From Actinophytocola sp963727495 (GTDB taxonomy: Bacteria; Actinomycetota; Actinomycetes; Mycobacteriales; Pseudonocardiaceae), in assembly GCA_963727495.1 (NCBI GenBank), contig CAVSGQ010000008.1:1-64000 (forward strand): 64,000 bases of DNA, given 5' to 3'. This document shows, one piece after another, positions 19,078-27,526 of the stretch; within the stretch, counting starts at the first letter, position 1, and every line of letters begins with the position of its first letter. The position numbers were made by a program, and so were the translations under genes. The notes below the pieces were generated by a model. It ran no database searches and had not been told where the DNA came from. It worked only from the letters and a program-made list of their open reading frames with translations.

Positions 19078-20594
19078 GGTGCGGTTCCCCCTGGCTGCTG
19101 ATCACGGCCGACGTCGGGGTCGGCGGGGAACATGGTTCCCCGGGGCGGCGTCGGGGTCGAGTCCGCCGAGGCGTCGAACATGCCGTCCGGGGCGTAGCCG
19201 TACTCGGCGGGCTCGGGTTCGGCGGCGGGTGCCGGTTCGGCGTCGGCCGCGGGCTCGACCGCGGGCGGCGGCTCGGCGAGGGCGGGCTCCGCGACGGGCT
19301 CCGCGACGGGCTCGGCGGGTCCGGTGGTGGGCTCGGTCATGGCCTCCGGAGCGGGCGCGAGGTCGGGGTCCGCGCCGGCGGGCCACCCGGTCTCCTTCGC
19401 GGCCTGCTCCCCCGCGGCGAACGCGTCGAGGTCCGCGAGCAGCTGCTCGTGCCCGGCCTGCTCCTCCTCGGGGGTCGTCGGCGCGGCGGGCGTGGGTGCC
19501 GCCTCCTGGCCGTGGTCGGTGTGCTTGGTGCTGCGCGACACCCGGCGGGGCAGGCCGTTGGCGGTGCGGCCGGCCTCGGTCAGGTCCTGCGGCTGCGGCG
19601 GGCGGGTGGCGACCCGGCCGCCGGTCGGCGTGCGCTTGGGCAGCCCGCCGACGGTGGTGGCGGTCGGCTCGGCGGCGTGCCGCGGTCGGGGTGGCGCCGG
19701 CCTGCGGACCGGCTCCGGCGGGGTGGCGGGCACGCTCACGGTCTGCGAGCCCGACCAGGTCGTGTCCGGCAGTTCGCAGAGCAGGCCGGGCGGCAGCAGG
19801 ATGGTGGCGGTGGTGCCGTGCGGCGAGCGGCGGTCCAGCCGGACCCGCATCTCGTGGCGGGCGGCCAGCCGGCGGACCACGGCGAGTCCCATGTGCCGCA
19901 CCGAGTCGTCGTTGAGCGTCGGTTCGTCGGACAGCCGGCTGTTCAGCTCGGCGACCCGGTCGGCGGGCAGGCCGATGCCGTCGTCCTCGATGCGCATCAG
20001 CACGCTGCCGGAGTCGGTGAGGTGCGCGCTGACCCGCACCGACGTGTCGGGCGGCGACTGCTTCGCGGCGTTGTCGAGCAGTTCGGCGAGCAGCCGGCTG
20101 AGGTCGTCCGCGGCGATGCCGACCACGCCGAGGGACAGCGTGCGGCCGATCGACACCCGCGAGTAGCCGTCGATCGACGACATGGCCCCGCGGATCACGT
20201 CGACCAGCGACGCGGAGTCGGACAGGGCCTCGCTCGCGTCGCGGCCGGCGAGCACGCGCAGGTTCTCGGCGTTGCGGCGCAGCCGTGCGGCCAGGTGGTC
20301 CAGCTTGTAGAGCTCGGTCAGCCGGTCCGGGTCGGCCTCGGACTCCTCCATGTTCTCCAGCAGCGCGAGCAGCGAGTCGACGAGGTTCAGGTCACGCAGC
20401 GCGATGCTGGCGCAGATGTCCACGACCGCGCCCTCGGGCTCCTGGTGGATCATCGACTCCCGCATGCCCTCGATCACCCGGGGCAAGGCGGTGGCCTGAC
20501 CGCGCGGCTGGTCCAGGAACTGGACCGCGGCGACGCGGGAGCGTTCGAGCAGGTCGCGGGAGCGTTGGAGCAGTTGTCTGGTGCGGGTGGTCAT
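19074..20594 (-). CDS. cvnA: Conservon sensor ATPase (CvnA), short cytosolic form
   Basis: About 506 residues. The N-terminal part is helical (TRQLLQRSRDLLERSRVAAV), followed by a dimerisation-like helix with LDHLAARLRRNAENLRVLAG and a HATPase domain with LLAELLDNAAKQSP (N box) and RIEDDGIGLP (G1 box). The last 190 residues are a Pro/Ala/Glu-rich unstructured tail. Typical CvnA proteins have an extracellular sensing domain between two membrane helices. None is visible here, so this copy appears cytosolic. The ATG at 20594 is chosen, and an in-frame GTG at 20618 is possible. It heads the cvnABCD operon. Confidence 0.85.
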   Translation of the reverse strand: MTTRTRQLLQRSRDLLERSRVAAVQFLDQPRGQATALPRVIEGMRESMIHQEPEGAVVDICASIALRDLNLVDSLLALLENMEESEADPDRLTELYKLDHLAARLRRNAENLRVLAGRDASEALSDSASLVDVIRGAMSSIDGYSRVSIGRTLSLGVVGIAADDLSRLLAELLDNAAKQSPPDTSVRVSAHLTDSGSVLMRIEDDGIGLPADRVAELNSRLSDEPTLNDDSVRHMGLAVVRRLAARHEMRVRLDRRSPHGTTATILLPPGLLCELPDTTWSGSQTVSVPATPPEPVRRPAPPRPRHAAEPTATTVGGLPKRTPTGGRVATRPPQPQDLTEAGRTANGLPRRVSRSTKHTDHGQEAAPTPAAPTTPEEEQAGHEQLLADLDAFAAGEQAAKETGWPAGADPDLAPAPEAMTEPTTGPAEPVAEPVAEPALAEPPPAVEPAADAEPAPAAEPEPAEYGYAPDGMFDASADSTPTPPRGTMFPADPDVGRDQQPGGTAP

Positions 20595-20962
20595 TGTGTC
20601 CCAACGGTTTCTCGTCACGAGCGGGTGCCGGGGCCGACTGCGGGCGGCAACCCGGACATGTAATCAGACCAGGTGATGGGTGTCTACGACCGGTCCCGCC
20701 TCCATTGCGGACAGTAGTCAAAATAGCCCCGTCCACTGTGGAGAGTGCGACCGCCGCGACGGGCGGCGATGCCGATTTGTTACACGACTGGGTGGTAACT
20801 CTCAGTTGTGACCACGGACCGCAACCGCCTGCCGGACGAACATGGCCCCGGCCCCGTTCGGCGGTTCGGAGCAAAACTCGCACTCCACCTGGAGTCGGCC
20901 AATCAGGACACCCGCACCTCGACGGGCGGACCGAAGCGACCGGACCGGATAGCGTCGCGGGT
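20595..20962. promoter_or_regulatory. Divergent promoter region, conservon and acetyltransferase
   Basis: This spacer separates the divergent cvnA (minus) and GNAT (plus) genes. It contains relatively AT-rich patches around 20,650-20,730 and 20,765-20,815 that stand out from the surrounding GC-rich coding DNA and are the natural places for both promoters. I see no long inverted repeat or convincing small gene in it. Confidence 0.45.
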
Positions 20963-21421
20963 GTGGAAATCGTGTGCCGGGCCGCGACGGCGGCGGACGC
21001 GGCGCGGGTCGCCCAGGTCTACCTGGCGTCGCGCCACCGGTTCCTGCCGTTCGCGCCGCTCGCGCACACCGACTCGGAGGTCCGCCGCTGGGTCGCGGAC
21101 CACCTGGTCCCCTCCGGCGGCGTGACGGTCGCCTGCCGCGATGGTGTCGTCGTCGCGATGATGGCACTCTCGCGGGACGCCGAGGCGGGGTGGATCGACC
21201 AGCTGTACCTCGACCCGTCCTGCGTCGCGCACGGCATCGGCACCCGACTGGTCGAGCACGCCAAGCGTGCGCTGGGCGCGCCGGTCCGGCTGTACACGTT
21301 CCAGGCCAATGAGGGCGCGCTCCGCTTCTACGAGCGGCACGGCTTCCGGCCGCTCGCGTTCGGCGACGGCAGCGGCAACGAGGAAGGGTGCCCGGACGTG
21401 CTGTACGAGTGGCGCCAGTAG
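20963..21421 (+). CDS. GNAT-family N-acetyltransferase
   Basis: A 152-residue acetyl-CoA-dependent acetyltransferase. The acetyl-CoA pocket motif is seen as IDQLYLDPSCVAHGIGTRLV (the R/QxxGxG/A loop in the variant AHGIGT), followed by LYTFQANEGALRFYERHGFR, the typical motif B/D ending. The substrate is unknown. GTG at 20963 is chosen because the protein then begins at the usual beta-1 strand (VEIVCRAATAADAARVAQVY). It is divergent from the conservon and followed by the second 21-bp repeat locus. Confidence 0.85.
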   Translation: MEIVCRAATAADAARVAQVYLASRHRFLPFAPLAHTDSEVRRWVADHLVPSGGVTVACRDGVVVAMMALSRDAEAGWIDQLYLDPSCVAHGIGTRLVEHAKRALGAPVRLYTFQANEGALRFYERHGFRPLAFGDGSGNEEGCPDVLYEWRQ

Positions 21422-21459
21422 CACCTTGCCGGTTCGCCCACCGACCCCCCCACGAAGCC

Positions 21460-21720
21460 GAGCCGACCCGTGGCATCGCCGAGCCGACCCGTGGCATCGC
21501 CGAGCCGACCCGCTGCGCGCCACCGGACACGCCACCGGCACGGCCGAGCCGACGACACGCGGAACAGCACGGGCCACGCCACCGGTCGACTCGACCGCGC
21601 CACCGGTCGACTCGACCGCGCCACGGGACGACTCGCCGATGCCACGGGACGACTCGACTGCGCCACGGGACGACTCGGCTGCGTGGCGGGTCGGGTGGGT
21701 GGCGGGGTGGGTCGGGTCGG
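21460..21720. repeat. Inverted arrays of the 21-bp repeat (locus 2)
   Basis: A left array of two to three units of GAGCCGACCCGTGGCATCGCC (about 21,465-21,515) faces a right array of about six units in the opposite sense (core CCACGGGACGACTCGACCGC, about 21,572-21,695), again with 21-bp spacing. The two arms can pair. The locus lies between the convergent GNAT and LigD-polymerase genes. Unit variation is concentrated at positions that would be third codon bases if the array were read in frame. Confidence 0.85.
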
Positions 21721-21755
21721 TGTGTTGGTGGCGCCGGCCGGGCGTGCCGGGGGTG

Positions 21756-22733
21756 CTAGGCCTTGCCCTCGGCGGCGCGCTTGCGGCGCTTCCCCTCGTG
21801 CATGGCCACGACCCGGGCGACCGGGATCTCGTGCCCCTCGGCGACCAGGTCGGCCGGCAGCGGTTGCGGGTCCGGGAGCGCGGCCGCCCACGGGTCGCCC
21901 CCGGCGAGCAGGCCGGCCGCGTTGCGGATGGTGAAGTCGCGCGGCACGACGTCGTCCGCGTCGTCCCAGGCGACCGGGAACGAGACCGGCACGCCGGGCC
22001 GCAGCCGCGGGCTGTAGGCGGCGATCACGGTCGCCCCGTGCGCGCGGGTGGAGTCCACGAACACCCGGCCGCCGCGGTCGGCCTTGACGTAGGCGGTGGT
22101 CGCCAGGTCCGGGTCCAGCCGCGCGGCGCGGGCGGCGATCGCCCGGGTGGCGGCGGCCGCGTCGTCCGGCTCGGTGCCGGTGATCGGCACGAACACGTGC
22201 ACGCCCTTGGCTCCGCTGGTCTTCAGCGCGCCGGTGAGGCCGAGGTCGGCCAGCGCCCGGCGGACCAGCCGGGCCGCGCCGACCGCCTGCCGGAAGCCGG
22301 CGGTGCCGTCGCCCTGCTCCTCGGGCGGGTCGAGGTCGAGCACGAGGTGGGTCGGGCGGCCCGGTTCCGCCGCGCGGAACAACGTCACGTGGTACTCGAC
22401 GGCACGCTGGTTGGCGAACCAGATCAGCGTCCGCCGGTCGTCGCACAGCGCGTAGGAGACCTCGCGGTGCGACGCCTCGGCCCACACCTGCACCGTGCGC
22501 ACCCACTCCGGCGTGTACCTGGGCACGTTCTTCTGCATGAACGGCGCCTGGCCGGGCCGCACCCGCATCACCGACAGCGGCCGGTCACGCAGGCCCGGCA
22601 GGATCCGGTCGCGCACCGCGTCCAGGTAGTCCACGAGGTCGCGCTTGGTCGCGTCGGCACCGTCGAACAGCGACCCGTCGAGGTTGGTCAGGGCGACACC
22701 GTCGCGGGTCTCGTCACTCTTCGAGGGGGCCAC
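21756..22733 (-). CDS. LigD-type polymerase/primase domain protein
   Basis: A 325-residue stand-alone LigD polymerase domain of the archaeo-eukaryotic primase superfamily, which acts in bacterial non-homologous end joining or gap filling. The metal-binding catalytic motif is THLVLDLDPPEEQ, followed by LKTSGAKGVHVFVPI (nucleotide binding) and FPVAWDDADDV. There is no ligase or nuclease domain attached. Ku and ligase partners are not in the window, although the truncated minus-strand gene at the far right end was considered for this. A polymerase-only form is common in actinobacteria. Confidence 0.88.
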   Translation of the reverse strand: MAPSKSDETRDGVALTNLDGSLFDGADATKRDLVDYLDAVRDRILPGLRDRPLSVMRVRPGQAPFMQKNVPRYTPEWVRTVQVWAEASHREVSYALCDDRRTLIWFANQRAVEYHVTLFRAAEPGRPTHLVLDLDPPEEQGDGTAGFRQAVGAARLVRRALADLGLTGALKTSGAKGVHVFVPITGTEPDDAAAATRAIAARAARLDPDLATTAYVKADRGGRVFVDSTRAHGATVIAAYSPRLRPGVPVSFPVAWDDADDVVPRDFTIRNAAGLLAGGDPWAAALPDPQPLPADLVAEGHEIPVARVVAMHEGKRRKRAAEGKA

Positions 22734-22764
22734 CGCACCACCTCACCGTGCCGCACCGGCCCGG

Positions 22765-23427
22765 TCAACCACGGGCACGGGCGAGCCGGCGGCGGATCCG
22801 GGCCAGCGCGGCAGCCGGCAGCGCCTCGGCGGCGAGCAGCCGGGGCATCAGGTCCGGCCGGGTGGTCAGGCCGCGGAACGCCACCTCGACGCTGACGTCG
22901 TGGTCCGGCCGGTGGGTCACCACGACCGGGTCGCCCGCGCGCACCTCGCCGGGCTCGATCACCCGCAGGTACGCGCCCGAGCGCGCCGCCTCGGTGAAGG
23001 TCCTGATCCAGCCCCGCTCGGCCATCCAGCCCTCGAACGTGCCGCACGGGATGCGCGGGCCGGACACCTCGAGCAGCAGGTCACGGCCGACCCGCCAGCG
23101 CTCGCCGACCAGCGCCCCGTCGACGTCCACGCCGAGGGTGGTCAGGTTCTCGCCGAACACGCCGTCGGCCAGCGGCCGGCCCAGCCGCCCGGCCCACACG
23201 TCGAGCTCCTCGCGGGCGTAGGCGTACACCGCCTGGTCGTCGCCGCCGTGGTGGGCGACGTCGTACACCCGGTCGCCCGCCAGGCCGACCGCGCCGGTCC
23301 CCTTCGGCCCGGGTGCGGCCACCGCGACCGGTCCGCCGACAGGCCGCTTGTCGATCCCGGTGACGGTCACCGCCTTCCACGGGTTCGAGCGCGGGACCCC
23401 GACGTTCACCGACTGCACCACGGCCAT
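22765..23427 (-). CDS. MOSC-domain protein (YiiM-like)
   Basis: A 220-residue MOSC-domain protein. The conserved cysteine expected to carry or transfer sulfur with a molybdenum cofactor is in VSGPRIPCGTFEGW. Other family signs are GLAGDRVYDVAHHGGDDQAV and the C-terminal hydrophilic helix. YiiM relatives act with molybdoenzymes that reduce N-hydroxylated compounds. There is no Moco enzyme next to it. It is transcribed after the LigD polymerase promoter region on the same strand and ends 31 bases upstream of that gene. Confidence 0.85.
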   Translation of the reverse strand: MAVVQSVNVGVPRSNPWKAVTVTGIDKRPVGGPVAVAAPGPKGTGAVGLAGDRVYDVAHHGGDDQAVYAYAREELDVWAGRLGRPLADGVFGENLTTLGVDVDGALVGERWRVGRDLLLEVSGPRIPCGTFEGWMAERGWIRTFTEAARSGAYLRVIEPGEVRAGDPVVVTHRPDHDVSVEVAFRGLTTRPDLMPRLLAAEALPAAALARIRRRLARARG

Positions 23428-23490
23428 GCGCCCACGCTAGGCCGCCCCGGCCCCGGCCACCACGCGTTTTCTGTCGGGCTCGCGCACTAG

Positions 23491-23649
23491 AGGGTGTCTG
23501 ACGGATCCCTGGCCGCGCGTTCGCGCCCACGCGGCCCCTCGCGGCGTTGTCGCAACGGCCGAGTACGACCCGGTACGAGGCCATTGCTCCGCCTTGCGAG
23601 GAACCGCGTGGATCACGAATCGCATCGACCGTGATCCGTCAGACACCCT
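23491..23649. mobile_element. 159-bp MITE-like element with CTAG target duplication
   Basis: Perfect 17-bp terminal inverted repeats, AGGGTGTCTGACGGATC at 23491-23507 and its complement at 23633-23649, are flanked on both sides by CTAG (23487-23490 and 23650-23653). The palindrome even runs through the target site. The interior of about 125 bp has no open frame of useful length. CTAG duplication is characteristic of the IS5 group, so this looks like a miniature element mobilised by an IS5-type transposase elsewhere. It sits between the divergent MOSC and SWIM genes and could influence both promoters. Confidence 0.8.
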
Positions 23650-23692
23650 CTAGTCTTGGCGCGGGCGGTGACCGGTTCTGGAGGCAGGTGGC

Positions 23693-25015
23693 GTGGGCTC
23701 GCGGTGGACGGTGGAGCGGGTGCTCGGGCTCGCCCCGGACACCGGCTCCGCGCGGGCCGCCCGGGCGCTGGCCCGGCCGCGCCAGTGGTCGGCGCTGGGC
23801 AGCAACGCCTCGCTGGTGTGGGGCAGGTGCCAGGGCAGCGCCCGCGAGCCGTACCAGGTCACCGTCGACCTGAACGAGCCGGCGTTCCGCTGCACCTGTC
23901 CCAGCCGCAAGTTCCCCTGCAAGCACGGCCTGGCGCTGCTGCTGATGTGGGCGGCCAACGACGGGTCGGTGGCCGACCTCGACGCCGCGGCCGACTTCGC
24001 GCAGGCGTGGGCGCGCGACCGCGCCGAGCGGGCCGCGCGGCAGGCGGCGCGCGCGCCGGACGGCGGGCCGGACCCGGAGGCGCAGGCCAGGCGGGTCGCG
24101 GAGCGGGAGAGCCTGATGACCGCCGGGCTCGACGAGTTCGAGCGGTGGCTGTTCGACCTGGTGCGCCAGGGCCTGGCCGGGGTGCGCAGGCAGCCGCCGG
24201 ACTTCTGGGGCGCCACGGCCGCGCGGCTGGTCGACGCCCAGGTGCCGGGGCTCGCCGAGCGGGTGCGGGCGATGGGCAGCGCGGTGCACGCCCGCCAGGA
24301 CTGGGCGCCGTACCTGCTCGCCCAGCTCGGCCGGTGGTACCTCGCGGTGCGGGCGTGGCGCCGCCGCGCCGCACTGCCCCCGGCGACGATGGGCGACCTG
24401 CGCACGGTGCTGGGCTGGTCGCGCCGGTCGGAGGAGGTGCTGGCGGGCGACCGGACCCGGGACCGCTGGTGGGTGGTCGGGCTGAGCCAGGAGGAGGACG
24501 ACCGGCTGCTGTCCCAGCGCACCTGGCTCCACGGCGAGGACACCGGCGAGGTGGCGGTGCTGCTGGACTTCGCGGCGGCGGGTGGCGCGCTGCGGGTGCC
24601 GCACGTGCTGGGCTCGGTGCTCGACGTGGAGCTGGCGCTCTACCCGGGATCCCCGCCGCGCCGCGCGCTGCTGGCCGACGAGCCGGTGATCGGCACCGGC
24701 GCGGGCTACCCGGCACCGACGACCGTGCTGGGCGCGTTCGACCTGGCGGCGGGGTGGCAGGCGGGAAACCCGTGGCTGTCCCGCATCCCGATGACGCTGG
24801 GCGCGGTCACCGTCGTGCCCGGCGGTTCCGGCGGGGACGACGGCGCGGCGCTGGTGGACGTGGACGGCACCGCGCTCGCGCTCGCCCCGGACACCGACGT
24901 CTGGCCGCTGCTCGCGATGTCCGGCGGGCGGCCGGTGGACCTGTTCGGCGAGTGGTACGACGGCCACCTGCACCCGTGCAGCCTCGCCGCGGACGGGCGG
25001 CTCGTCTCGCTATGA
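23693..25015 (+). CDS. SWIM zinc-finger protein, first gene of a MoxR-VWA module
   Basis: A 440-residue protein with a SWIM zinc finger near the N-terminus: C67, C69, C76 and H78 in CTCPSRKFPCKH. SWIM modules bind DNA or proteins. The remainder is helical, with Arg/Ala-rich segments and the conserved-looking DRWWVVGLSQEEDDRLLSQR, and has no recognised catalytic motif. The GTG start has GGAGG 8 bases upstream. The stop overlaps the ATG of the DUF5691 gene (ATGA), the first of a chain of tight couplings through five genes. In other actinobacteria the same order is conserved, which suggests one complex. Confidence 0.82.
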   Translation: MGSRWTVERVLGLAPDTGSARAARALARPRQWSALGSNASLVWGRCQGSAREPYQVTVDLNEPAFRCTCPSRKFPCKHGLALLLMWAANDGSVADLDAAADFAQAWARDRAERAARQAARAPDGGPDPEAQARRVAERESLMTAGLDEFERWLFDLVRQGLAGVRRQPPDFWGATAARLVDAQVPGLAERVRAMGSAVHARQDWAPYLLAQLGRWYLAVRAWRRRAALPPATMGDLRTVLGWSRRSEEVLAGDRTRDRWWVVGLSQEEDDRLLSQRTWLHGEDTGEVAVLLDFAAAGGALRVPHVLGSVLDVELALYPGSPPRRALLADEPVIGTGAGYPAPTTVLGAFDLAAGWQAGNPWLSRIPMTLGAVTVVPGGSGGDDGAALVDVDGTALALAPDTDVWPLLAMSGGRPVDLFGEWYDGHLHPCSLAADGRLVSL

Positions 25016-26415
25016 CGTGGGATTCGCTGCTGAGCACCGCGATGGTCGGCACCGGGCGCCGCGCGGTGCCGGCCGACCTGCTCGCCGGCATCGTCGATCC
25101 GTCCGATGTGGACGCCGACGGGCCGGAGGCCACGGTGCTCGCCGCCGCCGCGGTGCTCGGCGCGTACCGCCGCGCGGGCCGCGTTCCGCCGGCCTGGCAC
25201 GGCGAGCGGATCCCGCCCGCCGAACCCGACCCGCGTCCCGAATGCTCCCCCACTGCCGCCCAGGTGCTGGAGCTCCTGCTCGACCGCAACGTCCGCATCG
25301 ACGGGGGCAACGAACTGCTCACCGCGTCCTGGCTGCGGGCCTGCGCCGCGGCGGGGCGGCGGGCGCCGGCCGCGCTGCTGGTCACCCTGCTGCAGCTCGC
25401 CACCACCACACCCGGCCTGCGCGAGGCGGTCGCCGCCGTGGCCGGGCCGCGCGGCACCTGGCTCGCCGCCCGCAACCGCCGGTGGGCGTGGGCGATGCCG
25501 GCCGCGCCGGGCGAGGCGGCCGACCGGTTCGCCACCGCCACCCGCACCGAGCGGCTCGCGCTGCTGACCTCGATCCGGCGCGCCGACCCAGCGCGCGGCC
25601 GCGAGCTGGTCGCGCAGACCTGGCGCAGCGAGACCGCCGCGGACCGCGCCGGCCTGCTCGACGCGCTCGTCACCGGACTGTCCGATGCGGACGAACCGTT
25701 CCTGGAGTCCGCACTGGACGACCGCGCGGCGACCGTGCGGGCCGCCGCGGCCGCCCTGCTGGAACGGCTGCCGGGCTCCCGCCGGGCCGCCCGGATGGCC
25801 GCGCGGCTGCAGGCGCTCACCGGCCCCGACGGCACCGTCGAGCTGCCCGGCAGGCCGGACGCGGCCGCCCGCCGGGACGGCATCGCCAACCACCGCGAGC
25901 CCGGCCACGGCCCGCGCGCGTCCTGGCTGATCCAGCTGGTCGCCGCGGCCCCGCTGCCCGCGGTCCCCGACCTGGCGCGGGCGACGCCCGAGCTGGTCAC
26001 CGGTTGGACGAAGGCCGCGCTGCGCCGCCGCGACCGGACCTGGCTGCGGGCGCTGGCCGAGGCCGACCCCACTCCCGAGGTCCTCGGCGCCCTGGACCCG
26101 GCGACCGCGACCGCCGTCGTCGCCCGCCAGGACCAGGTGGACGCCCGGTTCGCCGGCCTGCTCGCCGCCTGCCCCGGCCCCTGGCCCGAGGACTTCTCGA
26201 TCCTCGTCGTCCAGCTCCTGCAGACCGCGACCACCGACGGCGTGCTCACCCTGGTGTTCCAGAGCCTCGCCGAGCACCTCGACCCGGCCGCGCTGCCCGG
26301 CGTCGAGGACTGGCTCACCCGCACCCCGGCCGACAGGCGCGCCCGCCGGCGCACGCTGCGCGGCCTGGCCAACGCCCTGACCATCCGCCGGACGATCCAG
26401 CAGGAGTTCACGTGA
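25012..26415 (+). CDS. DUF5691 family protein
   Basis: A 467-residue helical protein that starts MTWDSLLSTAMVGTGRRAVP, a pattern typical of DUF5691. It contains degenerate HEAT-like stretches (FLESALDDRAATVRAAAAAL; LERLPGSRRAARMAARLQAL). Function is unknown, and a scaffold role is plausible from the fold. It overlaps the SWIM gene upstream (ATGA) and the MoxR gene downstream (GTGA), so its stoichiometry is probably linked to theirs. Confidence 0.8.
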   Translation: MTWDSLLSTAMVGTGRRAVPADLLAGIVDPSDVDADGPEATVLAAAAVLGAYRRAGRVPPAWHGERIPPAEPDPRPECSPTAAQVLELLLDRNVRIDGGNELLTASWLRACAAAGRRAPAALLVTLLQLATTTPGLREAVAAVAGPRGTWLAARNRRWAWAMPAAPGEAADRFATATRTERLALLTSIRRADPARGRELVAQTWRSETAADRAGLLDALVTGLSDADEPFLESALDDRAATVRAAAAALLERLPGSRRAARMAARLQALTGPDGTVELPGRPDAAARRDGIANHREPGHGPRASWLIQLVAAAPLPAVPDLARATPELVTGWTKAALRRRDRTWLRALAEADPTPEVLGALDPATATAVVARQDQVDARFAGLLAACPGPWPEDFSILVVQLLQTATTDGVLTLVFQSLAEHLDPAALPGVEDWLTRTPADRRARRRTLRGLANALTIRRTIQQEFT

Positions 26416-27506
26416 CCGTGCCCGAAGTCAGCGAGGTGCTCCGCCGGCACGCCGAGCAGCAGCACGCCGACGAGCTGGCGGCGCTCGCCAAGACCGACGA
26501 CCGGCCGCGCCCGCCCAACTGGCGGCTCTCGCCCTGGGCGGTGGCCACCTACGTCCTCGGCGGCGAGACCGAGGACGGCACGGTGATCACCCCGAAGTAC
26601 CTCGGCTCCCGGCGGCTGGTCGAGATCGCGATCGCCACCCTCGCCACCGACCGCGCGCTGCTGCTGCTCGGCGTCCCCGGCACCGCCAAGACCTGGCTGT
26701 CCGAGCACCTCGCCGCGGCTGTGTCCGGCGACTCGACCCAGCTCGTCCAGGGCACCAGCGGCACCCCCGAGGAGGCCATCCGGTACGGCTGGAACTACGC
26801 GCGCCTGCTCGCCGAGGGGCCGTCGCGCGCGGCGCTGGTCGCGAGCCCGGTGCTGCGCGCGATGCGGACCGGCGGCATCGCCCGCGTCGAGGAGCTCACC
26901 CGCATCCCGTCCGACGTGCAGGACGCGCTGATCACCGTGCTGAGCGAGAAGTCGCTGCCGATCCCGGAGCTGGACGACGAGGTTCAGGCGCTGGCCGGCT
27001 TCAACGTGATCGCCACCGCCAACGACCGCGACCGCGGCGTGAACGACCTGTCCGCGGCGCTCAAGCGGCGCTTCAACGTGGTCGTGCTGCCGCTGCCCGA
27101 CGACGTCGAGTCGGAGGTGGAGATCGTCCGGCTGCGGGTGGGCCAGCTCGGCGAGGCGCTGCGGCTGCCGGCCGAGCTGGAGGCGGTCGACGAGATCCGG
27201 CGCGTGGTCACGGTGTTCCGCGAGCTGCGCGACGGCGTCACCGCGGACGGCCGCACGAAGATCAAGTCGCCGTCGGGGACGCTGTCCACCGCGGAGGCGA
27301 TCTCGGTGATGACCAACGGGATCGCGCTCGCCGCGCACTTCGGCGACGGCGTGGTGCGCGCCGCGGACGTGGCGGCCGGGCTGTACGGCTCGGTCGTCAA
27401 GGACCCGGTGGCCGACCGGCTGGTGTGGCAGGAGTACCTGGAGGCCGTGGTCCGGGAGCGCAAGCCGTGGGCCGACCTGTACCGGGCGTGCCGGGAACTG
27501 GCGTGA
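26412..27506 (+). CDS. MoxR-type AAA+ ATPase
   Basis: A 364-residue AAA+ ATPase. Walker A is GVPGTAKTW at about residues 87-95. The Walker B position reads GIARVEELTRIP with glutamates, sensor 1 is FNVIATANDRD, and the arginine finger region is LSAALKRRFNVVVLP. MoxR ATPases remodel partner proteins, usually with a VWA-domain adaptor, and such an adaptor is encoded two genes downstream. The GTG start overlaps the DUF5691 stop. The N-terminal 60 residues include NWRLSPWAVATYVLGGE, which is specific to this subfamily. Confidence 0.88.
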   Translation: MTVPEVSEVLRRHAEQQHADELAALAKTDDRPRPPNWRLSPWAVATYVLGGETEDGTVITPKYLGSRRLVEIAIATLATDRALLLLGVPGTAKTWLSEHLAAAVSGDSTQLVQGTSGTPEEAIRYGWNYARLLAEGPSRAALVASPVLRAMRTGGIARVEELTRIPSDVQDALITVLSEKSLPIPELDDEVQALAGFNVIATANDRDRGVNDLSAALKRRFNVVVLPLPDDVESEVEIVRLRVGQLGEALRLPAELEAVDEIRRVVTVFRELRDGVTADGRTKIKSPSGTLSTAEAISVMTNGIALAAHFGDGVVRAADVAAGLYGSVVKDPVADRLVWQEYLEAVVRERKPWADLYRACRELA

Positions 27507-27526
27507 GCGAAGCTCGCGAGCGAACC

